Source: an uncultured Prevotellaceae bacterium
GTDB lineage: Bacteria; Bacteroidota; Bacteroidia; Bacteroidales; Bacteroidaceae
Length of the DNA: 64,000 nt
Assembly: GCA_900317635.1 (NCBI GenBank)
Contig: ONHN01000004.1
Coordinates: 21,755-85,754, forward strand
Reading direction: 5' to 3'
The first letter of the stretch is position 1; each line of letters starts with the position of its first letter. Below are positions 25,848 through 35,079 of the stretch, in pieces. The notes under the pieces were generated by a model. That model was not told the origin of the DNA. It did not search any database and saw nothing but the letters and a program-made list of their open reading frames with translations. A program made the translations under genes and the position numbers.

Positions 25848-25888
25848 GAGGTTTCCGACAGAGTTTGGTGGCTTACTAATAAAAGAAT

Positions 25889-25918
25889 GCAAGCCGCTAA
25901 GAAAGTTTAGCGGCTTGC
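25889..25918 (-). terminator. terminator of rnr
   Basis: GCAAGCCGCTAA / TTAGCGGCTTGC stem; on the minus strand a TTCTTTTATT tract follows. Confidence 0.8.
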
Positions 25919-25985
25919 TGCGTAATAGCTTGTAAGTTTGTGGGATAGGCTGCGGCGGGCGCGAAGATTGCGGCTGTGCCGCCTG

Positions 25986-28229
25986 CTATTTCTCGATAAT
26001 GCTGAAGTCGAGCTGACGCTTTTCGATGTTGGCTCGCTCGACGCGGATGCGCACTTTGTCGCCCAAAGCGTAGCGTTTGCGGCTGCGCCGTCCGATAAGG
26101 CAGAAGTTGCGCTCGTCGAATTCGTAGTAGTCGTCGGCCAGGTCGCGCAGGGGGACGAGTCCTTCGCACCAGTTTTCGTCTATTTGCACATAGAGGCCGA
26201 AGTCCGTCACGCCGCTCACGGTGCCATCGAATTCCTGCCCGAGGCGATCGGCCAGAAACTCTACTTGCTTATACTTGATGCTGGCGCGTTCGGCACTCTC
26301 GGCCAGCTGCTCTTGCGCGGAGCTGTGTTCGCAGAGTTCTTCGTACTTCTGCGGATTGGCACTGCGGCCTCCGTCGAGGTAGCGCGCCAGCAGGCGGTGG
26401 ACCATCATGTCGGGGTAGCGTCGAATGGGCGAGGTGAAGTGGGTGTAGTAGTCGAACATCAGTCCGTAGTGGCCGATGTTCTTCACGTCGTAGCGCGCCT
26501 TCATCATCGTGCGGAGTACGACCATTTCTACCACTCCTTCCTCTTTCTTACCTTTTACGTTCTCAAGGAGGCTGTTGAGGCTGCGGCTGACGTCTTGCTT
26601 CGAGCCCTCGGTGCGCACTTTATAGCCCCACGTGCTGATGAAGCCGCTGAGCTTGAGGAGCTTTTCGGGGTCGGGGACATCGTGGATGCGATAGACGAAG
26701 GTTTTGCGCGTGCGCTTGGCAGGGGTTGCCAGTGGCTGGCCAGGGAAGTCGAGCGGTGGGTTGCTGGCGGGCGCGCCTATATGGGTGGCCACACTGCGGT
26801 TGGCAAGGAGCATGAACTCCTCAACGAGTTTGTTGGCATCTTTGGCTTGCTTGACGTACGTGCCTATGGGGTGGCCCTTCTCGTCAACGTCGAAGCGCAC
26901 TTCGGGACGGTCGAAACCGATGGCACCGCGTTGAAAGCGCTGGGCGCGCAGGCACTTGGCCAACTTGTTGAGCAGGATAAGTTCATCGGCATATTGCTCG
27001 GCGGCGGCCCGCCCGTCGGGGCTGGGCAGGGGCGCGGGGTGTTGCAGGTCTTCGGCCGAGGCCTCGCCCCGCTTTTCGAGCAGCCACTGCACTTCTTCGT
27101 AGGTGAAGCGGCGGTTGGACCGAATGACGGTGCGGGCGGGATGCCACGATAGCACCTTGCCTTCCGCCGTCATGCGGAAAATGGCCGAGAAGGTCAGCTT
27201 CTCTTCGTCTTGGCGCAGGGAGCAGAGCTCGTTGCAAAGGCGTTCGGGCAACATGGGGATGGTGCGGTCGACGAGGTAGATGCTTGTAGCGCGACTTTGT
27301 GCTTCCTTGTCGATGATGTCGCCCTCGTGGACGTAGAAGGTAACGTCGGCAATGTGTACGCCTACTTCGTAGGTGTCGTCGTCTATGCGGCGCAGCGAAA
27401 TGGCATCGTCGAAGTCTTTGGCGTCGTGCGGGTCGATGGTGAAGGTGGTGACGTGGCGGAAGTCTTCGCGGCAGGCAATCTCGGCGGGCGTTACGCCGTC
27501 GCGTATGTTCTGGGCCGCCGCCACGACGCGTGCGGGGTAGCTGTAGGGAAGGTCGAACTCGGCGAGGATGGCGTTCATTTCGGCATCGTTGTCGCCTTGT
27601 CGGCCCAGGATGTCTACCACCTTTCCTACGGGGCTCTTAGCGTCGCGGGGCCACTCCATGATTTTCACCACGGCGATGTCGCCGTCTTTACCGCCTGCGA
27701 GGAAGCGTTGGGGGATGAAGATGTCTTGCGCCAGCGTGCGGCTTTCGGTAATGAGGAAGGCGTAGTCGCGCTCTATTTGCAACTTGCCGACGAAGGTGTC
27801 TTTAGCCCGTTGCAACACCTCCACGACCTGTGCTTCGCGCGTGTAGCTTTTGCGTCGCGCCAGCATTTGCACGCGCACGCGGTCGCCGTCGAGGGCGTGG
27901 AGCGAATTGCGCTCGGCCACGAGGATGCTCTTGCCGCCGTCGTCGGGCAGGAAGGCGTTGTGGCCGCGCTGGTTGCGGCGGAACGTGCCCTCCATGATTT
28001 GCTTGCGAGCCGCGATGCGGTAGTTGCCATGTCCGTCGCAAGCCAGGACGTCGTCGAAGACGAGTTCGCTCAGGCAGTCCATGACAATCATCTTCGCTGG
28101 ATGCGTCTTTGCGTCAAGGAGACGGAAGATGTCCTTGACGTTGTATTGGCTTTCTGGGCTCTCTTCAAAGAGGAGGCGTAGGAGCTCTGTGGCTTTTTTC
28201 TTTGTGAAGCGTGACTTTTGCTTTTTCAT
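25986..28229 (-). CDS. rnr: ribonuclease R
   Basis: A 3'-5' exoribonuclease that degrades structured RNA. From the preferred start (MKKQKSRFTKK, 28229) it is 747 residues. Cold-shock-type OB domains occupy the first ~220 residues, then the RNB catalytic domain with FTIDPHDAKDFDDAIS (the metal-binding aspartates) and HFTSPIRRYPDMMVHRLL, and a C-terminal S1 domain (EFDGTVSGVTDFGLYVQIDENWCEGLV). It is monocistronic and ends at the hairpin at 25889-25918. Confidence 0.97.
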   Translation of the reverse strand: MKKQKSRFTKKKATELLRLLFEESPESQYNVKDIFRLLDAKTHPAKMIVMDCLSELVFDDVLACDGHGNYRIAARKQIMEGTFRRNQRGHNAFLPDDGGKSILVAERNSLHALDGDRVRVQMLARRKSYTREAQVVEVLQRAKDTFVGKLQIERDYAFLITESRTLAQDIFIPQRFLAGGKDGDIAVVKIMEWPRDAKSPVGKVVDILGRQGDNDAEMNAILAEFDLPYSYPARVVAAAQNIRDGVTPAEIACREDFRHVTTFTIDPHDAKDFDDAISLRRIDDDTYEVGVHIADVTFYVHEGDIIDKEAQSRATSIYLVDRTIPMLPERLCNELCSLRQDEEKLTFSAIFRMTAEGKVLSWHPARTVIRSNRRFTYEEVQWLLEKRGEASAEDLQHPAPLPSPDGRAAAEQYADELILLNKLAKCLRAQRFQRGAIGFDRPEVRFDVDEKGHPIGTYVKQAKDANKLVEEFMLLANRSVATHIGAPASNPPLDFPGQPLATPAKRTRKTFVYRIHDVPDPEKLLKLSGFISTWGYKVRTEGSKQDVSRSLNSLLENVKGKKEEGVVEMVVLRTMMKARYDVKNIGHYGLMFDYYTHFTSPIRRYPDMMVHRLLARYLDGGRSANPQKYEELCEHSSAQEQLAESAERASIKYKQVEFLADRLGQEFDGTVSGVTDFGLYVQIDENWCEGLVPLRDLADDYYEFDERNFCLIGRRSRKRYALGDKVRIRVERANIEKRQLDFSIIEK

Positions 28230-28355
28230 TATCAAAAGGAGTTGTTGCGTGTTGAAACGTTGAAGGTCTTTTGCTTTTCAGTGCAAAGTTCCTTAAAAAT
28301 TGCGAACAAACGGCGCATTTAAGATATTATAACGCGCCATAACGGCGAAAATGTC

Positions 28356-28363
28356 TAATTTTG
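28356..28363 (+). promoter_or_regulatory. promoter -7 element of the DUF4294 gene
   Basis: TAATTTTG, only 7 bases before the ATG at 28371, so the transcript may be nearly leaderless. No upstream box is clear. Confidence 0.45.
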
Positions 28364-28370
28364 CGCCGTC

Positions 28371-29021
28371 ATGAGCGAAACGCAGAGCGAAATACGCAGT
28401 TGGATGCGACTTGTCGGCAGGCGGGCCATGCTATTGGCTTGTGTGCTGGTGGGCTGTCTGCACGCGGGCTGGGCGCAGGACGTGGTGCCTGAAGCCAGTG
28501 TGCCTATTTACGTGCAGGTGGGCAAGACCGTGTATCAGGGCGACAGCATCCCCGAGATTATCACACCGCCGCTCTATAAATATCCGCCCTTAGAGTTTAA
28601 GGACGCGAAGCAGAAACAGGAGTGGAACCTGCTCGTTTCGAACGTGAAGAAGCTACTTCCTATAGCGAAGAAAGCGCGCTTCCTGCTGATTGAGACCTAC
28701 GAGTATGCCGAGACCCTGCCCGACGAAAAGAGCAAGCGTGAACACTATAAGCTCGTTGAGAAGGAGCTGAAGGAGAAGTATTCGCCTATGGTGAAGAAGA
28801 TGCCTCGTTCGCAGGGGCGCTTGCTCGTGAAGCTGGTTGACCGCGAGTGCGGCCAGTCGGCCTATGCCATAGCCAAAGCTTTCGTGGGCAGCATGCGCGC
28901 CAACTTGTATCAAGGCCTCGGCCTACTGTTCGGCAACAGCCTGACGAAACACTACGACCCGCAGGGCGACGACCGCATGACCGAGCGCGTGGTGCGCCTC
29001 GTTGAAAGCGGGCAGCTGTAG
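28371..29021 (+). CDS. DUF4294 family protein
   Basis: A 216-residue exported protein: the N-terminus carries a hydrophobic segment (AMLLACVLVGCLHAGWAQD) that looks like a signal peptide, or a lipobox at VGC. The DUF4294 core is PPLEFKDAKQKQEWNLLVSNVKKLLPIAKKAR to LVKLVDRECGQSAYAI. The family is restricted to Bacteroidetes and has no known function. It is convergent with sufB. Confidence 0.88.
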   Translation: MSETQSEIRSWMRLVGRRAMLLACVLVGCLHAGWAQDVVPEASVPIYVQVGKTVYQGDSIPEIITPPLYKYPPLEFKDAKQKQEWNLLVSNVKKLLPIAKKARFLLIETYEYAETLPDEKSKREHYKLVEKELKEKYSPMVKKMPRSQGRLLVKLVDRECGQSAYAIAKAFVGSMRANLYQGLGLLFGNSLTKHYDPQGDDRMTERVVRLVESGQL

Positions 29022-29109
29022 GCGGCGGTGCTCGTATAAAGGTGTGCTCGTAACTTTAATGCAAAGATACGAAAAAAAGGAGCGAAAAGCAAGTGGATGG
29101 GCAGTTTTT

Positions 29110-30552
29110 TTACCCCACACTGCCCTCGAGCGTGACGCTTAGGAGCTTTTGCGCTTCGGCAGCGAACTCCATAGGCAGTTTTTGCAGGACGTCGCGCGCG
29201 TAGCCATAGACGATGAGGCCTACGGCGTCTTCGGGAGCAATGCCGCGTTGCTGCAGATAGAAGAGCTGGTCTTCGGAAATCTTGGACGTGGTGGCTTCGT
29301 GCTCCACGATAGCTTCGGGGTTTTCTACGTCGACGTAGGGAAAGGTGTGGGCTCCGCATTGCGCGCCGATGAGCAGGGAGTCGCACGAGGAGTAGTTGCG
29401 GGCCCCCGTGGCCTTCTTGCCACAGCGCACCAGGCCGCGATAGGCGTTTTGGCTCTGTCCAGCCGAGATGCCTTTCGAGATGATGCGCGAGCGGGTGTCG
29501 GGGGCAAGGTGTATCATCTTGGTGCCCGTGTCGGCTTGTTGGTGTCCGCGCGTGACGGCTACGCTATAGAATTCGGCTTGCGAGCCTTTGCCTGCGAGTA
29601 CGCACGAGGGATATTTCCACGTAACGGCACTGCCCGTCTCGACTTGTGTCCAAGAGAGTTTTGCGTTTTCGCCGCGCAGGTGTCCGCGCTTGGTGACGAG
29701 GTTCAGCACGCCGCCACGCCCGTCTTTGTCGCCTGGATACCAGTTTTGGACGGTGCTGTATTTCACCTCAGCGTCCTTTTCAACAACGATTTCGACGATG
29801 GCAGCGTGCAGCTGATGCTCGTCGCGCATCGGGGCGGTGCAGCCTTCGAGGTAGGAGACGTAGGCCCCTTCGTCGCACACAATGAGCGTGCGCTCGAATT
29901 GGCCCGTGCCTCGCGCGTTGATGCGGAAGTAGGTGGAGAGTTCCATAGGGCAACGCACGCCCTGCGGAATATAGACAAACGAACCATCGGAAAAGACCGC
30001 CGAGTTGAGGGCGGCGTAGAAGTTGTCGCGATAGGGAACAACGCTACCCAGGTATTTGCGAACGAGGGCGGGGTATTCGCGCACGGCCTCGCTGATGGAG
30101 CAGAAGATGATGCCTTTGTCCTGCAACTTCTCCTTGAACGTGGTTTTCACGCTAACGCTATCCACCACGGCATCGACGGCCACGCCGCCCGCGAGGGCTT
30201 TGCGCTCGTTGAGAGGGATGCCCAGCTTGTCGAACGTCTTTTCCAGTTCAGGGTCTATTTCGCCCGTCTGCGCTTGGCGCTTCGTGGGGTCGGCATAGTA
30301 TGAGATAGCTTGATAGTCAACGGGGGGCAGGTCGAGGTGAGCCCAGTCGGGTTGCTTGAGCTGTTGCCAATAGCGCAACGCTTTGAGGCGAAACTCCAGC
30401 AGCCAATCGGGCTCGTTTTTCTTAGCCGAAATGAGGCGCACCACGTCTTCGTTAAGGCCTACGGGGATGATGTCGGTCTCAACGTTGGTAGTAAAGCCAT
30501 ATTCGTAGTCGCCTTCGGTGGCGTGGCGTATGATGTCGGTTTCGCTTGCCAT
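29110..30552 (-). CDS. sufB: Fe-S cluster assembly scaffold SufB
   Basis: SufB forms the scaffold with SufC (ATPase) and SufD for Fe-S cluster assembly. At 480 residues it shows [20 protein letters not shown] with the conserved cysteines and the [20 protein letters not shown] region with its conserved E and H. Here it is followed not by sufC and sufD but by the convergent DUF4294 gene, so those subunits must be elsewhere or the operon was broken. The cvpA gene lies 16 bp upstream, on the same strand. Confidence 0.97.
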   Translation of the reverse strand: MASETDIIRHATEGDYEYGFTTNVETDIIPVGLNEDVVRLISAKKNEPDWLLEFRLKALRYWQQLKQPDWAHLDLPPVDYQAISYYADPTKRQAQTGEIDPELEKTFDKLGIPLNERKALAGGVAVDAVVDSVSVKTTFKEKLQDKGIIFCSISEAVREYPALVRKYLGSVVPYRDNFYAALNSAVFSDGSFVYIPQGVRCPMELSTYFRINARGTGQFERTLIVCDEGAYVSYLEGCTAPMRDEHQLHAAIVEIVVEKDAEVKYSTVQNWYPGDKDGRGGVLNLVTKRGHLRGENAKLSWTQVETGSAVTWKYPSCVLAGKGSQAEFYSVAVTRGHQQADTGTKMIHLAPDTRSRIISKGISAGQSQNAYRGLVRCGKKATGARNYSSCDSLLIGAQCGAHTFPYVDVENPEAIVEHEATTSKISEDQLFYLQQRGIAPEDAVGLIVYGYARDVLQKLPMEFAAEAQKLLSVTLEGSVG

Positions 30553-30568
30553 AATGTGGTGCTTTCGT

Positions 30569-31105
30569 TCAAGCGGGTTGCTTCATATCGACCCAAACCG
30601 TGTCGCCATCGTTGGAGGGGTCGTCTGTTTCGGTAGGTGCTACGATGTTGCGTCCGCCCATGAGGAGCGTAATGGCCGACTTAGCGGGTTCGTAGAAGTA
30701 GGAGCCTTTTGTGCGCTCGTTGTCCATCATGTGGAGTGCTTCCATCACGTTGATGACGCAGCTCAGGAGCACGATGTATTTCAGTGCGCTGACGGCGGCT
30801 CCTAAGAGGCTGTTGGGGAGGCCGAGCTTCATGCCCTTGACGGCCTTGGTCAGCACGTTGGCCACGAAGCCCAGGAAGATGGGCGAAATGATCCATAGCA
30901 GGAAGAAAGCTATGACGTTCGACATGCCGCCCAGTTGGGAATGAGCCTGCGTGAGGTGTTCGCCGAGATATCTGTAGCACGTGGCGGCAATGATCAGGCC
31001 CAGCAGGAAACCGCCCGCCGAGATGAGTTCTTTTATGAAACCTTGTCGCCAGCCGCTGTAGAGCGACCAAAAGAGGACAATCGTGAGAAACAGGTCGAGG
31101 TACAT
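30569..31105 (-). CDS. CvpA family membrane protein
   Basis: A 178-residue inner-membrane protein with four hydrophobic segments: [58 protein letters not shown] and [15 protein letters not shown]. The CvpA family was named from colicin V production, but the general role is uncertain. It precedes sufB in the same direction, the arrangement I recall for other Bacteroidales. Confidence 0.88.
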   Translation of the reverse strand: MYLDLFLTIVLFWSLYSGWRQGFIKELISAGGFLLGLIIAATCYRYLGEHLTQAHSQLGGMSNVIAFFLLWIISPIFLGFVANVLTKAVKGMKLGLPNSLLGAAVSALKYIVLLSCVINVMEALHMMDNERTKGSYFYEPAKSAITLLMGGRNIVAPTETDDPSNDGDTVWVDMKQPA

Positions 31106-31165
31106 AGTTTTATGTATGTTTTATAAGTGTTGCCAGTGCAGGCAATGGCTGCGCTAAATTTCGTG

Positions 31166-31173
31166 CAAAGATA
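31166..31173 (-). promoter_or_regulatory. promoter -7 element of cvpA-sufB
   Basis: TATCTTTG on the minus strand, about 60 bases upstream of cvpA. It lies at the cvpA-proximal end of the 76-bp tandem array, whose units repeat the GGTTTG part. Confidence 0.6.
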
Positions 31174-31174
31174 A

Positions 31175-31431
31175 TGCAAACCGAGTGCAAAGAAAAGCAA
31201 GCTTGCTTGTTTTTCTTTGCCGAGGTGCCGCTTATCTTGGCGAAGCAAAGTGCAAACCGAGTGCAAAGAAAAGCAAGCTTGCTTGTTTTTCTTTGCCGAG
31301 GTGCCGCTTATCTTGGCAAAGCAAAGATCAAACCGAGTGCAAAGAAACGGGTGTTTGCTTGTTTTTCTTTGCCGAGGTGCCGCTTATCTTGGCGAAGCAA
31401 AGTGCAAACCGAGTGCAAAGAAACGGGTGAG
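31175..31431. repeat. 76-bp tandem repeat array
   Basis: About 3.4 units of exactly 76 bp begin at 31175, 31251, 31327 and 31403, each opening with (TG)CAAACCGAGTGCAAAGAAA. Units 1 and 2 contain the palindrome AAGCAAGCTTGCTT; units 3 and 4 carry ACGGGTG there instead. The shared TTTGCCGAGGTGCCGC string recurs alone at 31884-31899. Not CRISPR-like: there are no variable spacers. Confidence 0.9.
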
Positions 31432-31449
31432 GTGTCTTTCTTTTATTGG

Positions 31450-31812
31450 TGTGTCGCCTACGGCGACAGCAAGTCCCCTAACAATAGAAACTTCAGGATT
31501 GTTAGTAGGCAATAAGGCTCTCTGATTTATTATGAAATTCAAGTTTCTGATGTTGTGATAAGGGGGGGGGGATAAATGGTGCGCGGAGCGTACCGCACTA
31601 TATAAAGCGATAAGGAGTATATAGCTGGAGCGCATGGAACGTGCAGTACGCTACGCGCACTGGCAAAGTCGCTGCACATATACCGCGCACCACTCGTCGC
31701 TACGCTCCTCGCGGTACGCGGTTAAGCATGGTGTGGTGCGCGCTGCGCACCATCTCTGCAGGAACACCCGAACTTATATTAATAAACAATTCGTGGGCAT
31801 TTGTGTGAAATA
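31450..31812 (+). mobile_element. MITE-like composite hairpin element, copy D
   Basis: The most complete copy: head with perfect hairpin GTCGCC-TAC-GGCGAC (near 31454) and AGTTTCTGATGTTGTGATA, hairpin h1 (31578-31594, GGTGCGCGGAGCGTACC), core, right arm (31681-31732), hairpin h2 (31735-31751, GGTGCGCGCTGCGCACC) and a tail (31752-31812) that recurs inverted beside copy B. The left arm is missing. No protein is encoded. Confidence 0.72.
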
Positions 31813-31849
31813 GATAGATGCGAGCGAAAAACCTGCGTTCCCAGTTATT

Positions 31850-31870
31850 ACGCAAGCGAGACGCTTGCGT
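31850..31870. repeat. ACGCAAGCG hairpin
   Basis: A perfect 9-bp stem, ACGCAAGCG-AGA-CGCTTGCGT, related to the GCAGGCG hairpins at 1838 and 17419. Confidence 0.6.
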
Positions 31871-31968
31871 CCCATTATCCCCTTTTGCCGAGGTGCCGCA
31901 ACGCTTGTTGCAACAAAGCTATCCCCAACAACCTTGGCGCGTTGAGGCGGGGCTGCTGGGGATAGGCG

Positions 31969-31988
31969 TATAATATTAATATTGTATA
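31969..31988 (-). repeat. AT-rich 3' motif after infB
   Basis: TATAATATTAATATTGTATA (plus-strand reading) is nearly palindromic and begins 17 bases after the infB stop. Read in the infB direction it is the ATACAATATT..-type motif. Confidence 0.55.
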
Positions 31989-32005
31989 GGCACGCGGCGA
32001 GGAGT

Positions 32006-35000
32006 TTACAGCTTTTGCTTCACTTCGATTTCTTGGAATGTTTCGATGAGGTCGCCCTCCTTGATGTCGTTGCATCCCGTGAGGCTGATACCGCATTCGA
32101 AGTTGGTATTGACTTCCTTCACGTCGTCTTTGAATCGTTTCAGGGCATTGATTTCGCCCGTGAAGATGACGATGCCGTCGCGGATGAGGCGTGCCTTGTT
32201 GGTGCGCGATACCTTGCCATCCACCACGTAGGCACCAGCCACGTAGCCCACCTTTGAGATGTGATAGACTTGGCGCACTTCGACTGTGGCGGTGACTTCC
32301 TCTTTGACGATAGGCTTGAGCATGCCTTCCATGGCCTGCTTCACGTCGTCCATAGCGTCGTAGATGACGGAGTAGAGTCGGATTTCCACGCCTTCGCGGT
32401 CGGCCAGCTTGCGGGCGGCTAAGCTCGGGCGCACCTGGAAGCCGACGATAACGGCTTGCGAGGCAGCGGCCAGCGTGACGTCGTTTTCGCTGATTTGGCC
32501 CACGCTCTTGTGGATGACGTTGACAGCAATTTCGGGCGTTGAGAGCTTGATGAAGCTGTCCGAGAGAGCTTCTACGGAGCCGTCCACGTCGCCCTTGACG
32601 ATGATGTTCATCTCCTGATAGTTGCCTTGCTTGATGCGACGACCAATCTCGTCGAGTGTCAGCATCTTCTGCGTGCGCAGGTTTTGCTCGCGCTGCAGTT
32701 GCTCGCGCTTCGAGGCAATTTCGCGCGCCTCTTGCTCGGTCTCCATGACGTGGAACTGGTCGCCAGCCTGCGGTGCCCCGTTGAAACCGAGGAGCGTGGC
32801 GGCCATTGACGGGCCAATCTCCTGAATGCGCTGTCCGCGCTCGTTGAAGAGGGCTTTGATGCGTCCGTGGTTTGTGCCGGCCAGCACGACGTCGCCTTGG
32901 TGGAGCGTACCGTTGGAAACGAGCACCGTAGCCACGTAGCCGCGACCCTTGTCGAGCGAAGACTCGATGACCGTACCCGTGGCACGGCGGTTGGGATTGG
33001 CCTTAAGCTCCAGCATCTCGGCTTCAAGGAGTACTTTCTCTAAGAGTTCGGGAACGCCGATGCCCTTCTTGGCTGAAATATCTTGGCTCTGATACTTACC
33101 GCCCCAGTCCTCGACGAGGAAGTTCATCTGTGCGAGGCTTTCCTTTATCTTGTCGGGGTTGGCGGCGGGTTTGTCGATTTTGTTGATAGCAAAGACGATG
33201 GGGACGTTGGCAGCCACGGCATGGTTGATGGCCTCCTTCGTTTGCGGCATGATGTCGTCGTCGGCAGCAATGATGATAATGGCAACGTCCGTCACCTGTG
33301 CACCGCGCGCACGCATGGCCGTGAAGGCTTCGTGGCCAGGGGTGTCGAGGAAGGTGATGTGGCGTCCGTCTTCCAGCTCCACGTTGTAGGCACCGATGTG
33401 CTGCGTGATGCCACCCGCTTCGCCCGCAATGACGTTTGATTTGCGGATATAGTCGAGCAGGGAGGTCTTACCGTGGTCAACGTGGCCCATCACCGTTACG
33501 ATCGGTGCGCGCGGCTGCAAGTCTTCTTCGCGGTCGGCTTCTTCGGCCACGGCATCCTGCACCTCGGCACTGACGTATTCGGTGGTGAAACCAAATTCTT
33601 CGGCCACGATGTTGATGGTTTCGGCATCGAGGCGCTGGTTGATGCTGACCATAATGCCAATGCTCATGCACGTGCCGATAACTTTCGTCACGGGAATGTC
33701 CATCATCGTTGCCAGCTCGTTAGCCGTTACGAACTCCGTCAGCTTGAGCACCTTGCTCTCGGCTTTCTGCTCGCGACGCTCTTCGGCTTCTGCTGCGCGG
33801 ACCTGTTCGCGTTTCTGCTTACGATATTGCGCACCCTTCGACGTCTTCGACTTGCTTGTGAGGCGTGCCAGCGTTTCTTTTACTTGCTTTGCTACGTCTT
33901 CTTCGCTTATTTCGGCTTTCACGTCGCGGTTGCGGTTTTTCTTCTTCCCGCCGCTGGCGTTTTGCTGGGCTTGTGCGCCCTTTCCGCGTCCGCCGTTGCC
34001 TGGTTGGTTGGCGGCGGCGTTGATATCTACGCGCTGTCCGCTGATGCGGGTGCGCTTGCGCTTTTCGTTGTTGTTGCCGCCGTTAGCGTTTGTGGCAGCA
34101 TTGCGACGCTCGTCGCGTTCTTTGCGTCGCTCTTCTTTTGACTTTTTCTTCGGGCGCGTACTGGCGTTGATGGAGGAGAGGTCTATCGTGCCCAACACTT
34201 TCGGTCCCGTGAGTTCGGGCTTGTTCTTTAGCTCGAACACGCCGTCTTTCACGTCGCCTATCTGTGCGGCGCGCTCCTCAACGGAAGGCTTTTGGCCTTT
34301 TGCGGGTTTAGCCTTTTGCGGTTGCGCGGGAGCATTGGCAGGCTCTGCCTCTGCTACTGCTTTTACCTCTGCCTCTGCCTCTTGGCCTGCGATGCCGGCT
34401 GGCTGCGCTACATTTTCGGCTGGGGTGCTTTCTTCTGTTTGCACCGCCTCTTCTGGCGAGGGCTTTTCTTGTTCAACCTCTTCAGCCTCTTCAACCTTTT
34501 CTGGCTTTTGGCTTTTCTCTTCGGCTGCGGGCGTTGCAGGAGCTTTGGCCTCTTCTGCGGGGGCATTGATGGCTGGCGTAGCTTCTGGCGCGGGTTTTGT
34601 TACCGCTTCGGGTTCGGTCGGCTGTGCAGGTTGCTCGGGCGTAGCCAGTGCCTCTGCCGTCTCAGCCTGGGCTGCTTGCGGCGTGGCAGGTTCTGCAGGC
34701 TTTTCGCCTCCAAGGTCTATGTGACCAACGACCTCAACTTTCGGCTTAAGGTCGTCGGGCACGGCAGCTGTGATCACTTCGGGCTTAGCGGCAGGCTTCT
34801 TGTCGTCTTTCTTCTGGCGTTGCATGCGGCCTTGCAGCAGCTTGTTGGCTTCGTTGCGCGCATCTTCGTCAGAGCGAAATTCCTTGCTGACAAGCTCGTA
34901 CTGATCGTCGGTCAGCTTCGTGTTGGGCGCGGCTTCCACGTTATGGCCTTTACGCGACAGAAAGTCCACAACGGTTTGCAAGCCGACGTTGAAATCTTTA

Positions 35001-35026
35001 ATTACTTTGATTAATCTAACTCCCAT
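32006..35026 (-). CDS. infB: translation initiation factor IF-2
   Basis: The GTPase that delivers initiator tRNA to the ribosome. Starting at [20 protein letters not shown] (35026) it has 1006 residues. A winged IF2-N domain is followed by a long Ala/Glu/Pro/Lys-rich linker (about 75-400), a second IF2-N domain, the G domain ([45 protein letters not shown]) and C-terminal domains II-IV. The linker is normal for Bacteroidales. It is third in the rimP-nusA-infB operon. Confidence 0.98.
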   Translation of the reverse strand: MGVRLIKVIKDFNVGLQTVVDFLSRKGHNVEAAPNTKLTDDQYELVSKEFRSDEDARNEANKLLQGRMQRQKKDDKKPAAKPEVITAAVPDDLKPKVEVVGHIDLGGEKPAEPATPQAAQAETAEALATPEQPAQPTEPEAVTKPAPEATPAINAPAEEAKAPATPAAEEKSQKPEKVEEAEEVEQEKPSPEEAVQTEESTPAENVAQPAGIAGQEAEAEVKAVAEAEPANAPAQPQKAKPAKGQKPSVEERAAQIGDVKDGVFELKNKPELTGPKVLGTIDLSSINASTRPKKKSKEERRKERDERRNAATNANGGNNNEKRKRTRISGQRVDINAAANQPGNGGRGKGAQAQQNASGGKKKNRNRDVKAEISEEDVAKQVKETLARLTSKSKTSKGAQYRKQKREQVRAAEAEERREQKAESKVLKLTEFVTANELATMMDIPVTKVIGTCMSIGIMVSINQRLDAETINIVAEEFGFTTEYVSAEVQDAVAEEADREEDLQPRAPIVTVMGHVDHGKTSLLDYIRKSNVIAGEAGGITQHIGAYNVELEDGRHITFLDTPGHEAFTAMRARGAQVTDVAIIIIAADDDIMPQTKEAINHAVAANVPIVFAINKIDKPAANPDKIKESLAQMNFLVEDWGGKYQSQDISAKKGIGVPELLEKVLLEAEMLELKANPNRRATGTVIESSLDKGRGYVATVLVSNGTLHQGDVVLAGTNHGRIKALFNERGQRIQEIGPSMAATLLGFNGAPQAGDQFHVMETEQEAREIASKREQLQREQNLRTQKMLTLDEIGRRIKQGNYQEMNIIVKGDVDGSVEALSDSFIKLSTPEIAVNVIHKSVGQISENDVTLAAASQAVIVGFQVRPSLAARKLADREGVEIRLYSVIYDAMDDVKQAMEGMLKPIVKEEVTATVEVRQVYHISKVGYVAGAYVVDGKVSRTNKARLIRDGIVIFTGEINALKRFKDDVKEVNTNFECGISLTGCNDIKEGDLIETFQEIEVKQKL

Positions 35027-35079
35027 TGTGCGGTAATGATTCAATGATGAAGTCTTTCCTCGTTATATCCGTGTGAGGT

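Noticed and set aside
25575-25910. Plus-strand open frame through the nested palindrome (also 41044-41349)
   Set aside because: Shared peptide stretches come from the repeat itself; the parts outside it do not match each other and have no ribosome site.
31175-31431. 76-bp array considered as a CRISPR array
   Set aside because: Units are contiguous and near-identical over their full length; there are no unique spacers and no cas genes.
31174-31515. Open frames across the 76-bp array on the plus strand
   Set aside because: The frame is simply the repeat read through (a repeating EVPLILAK pattern); no start context, no similarity to a real protein.
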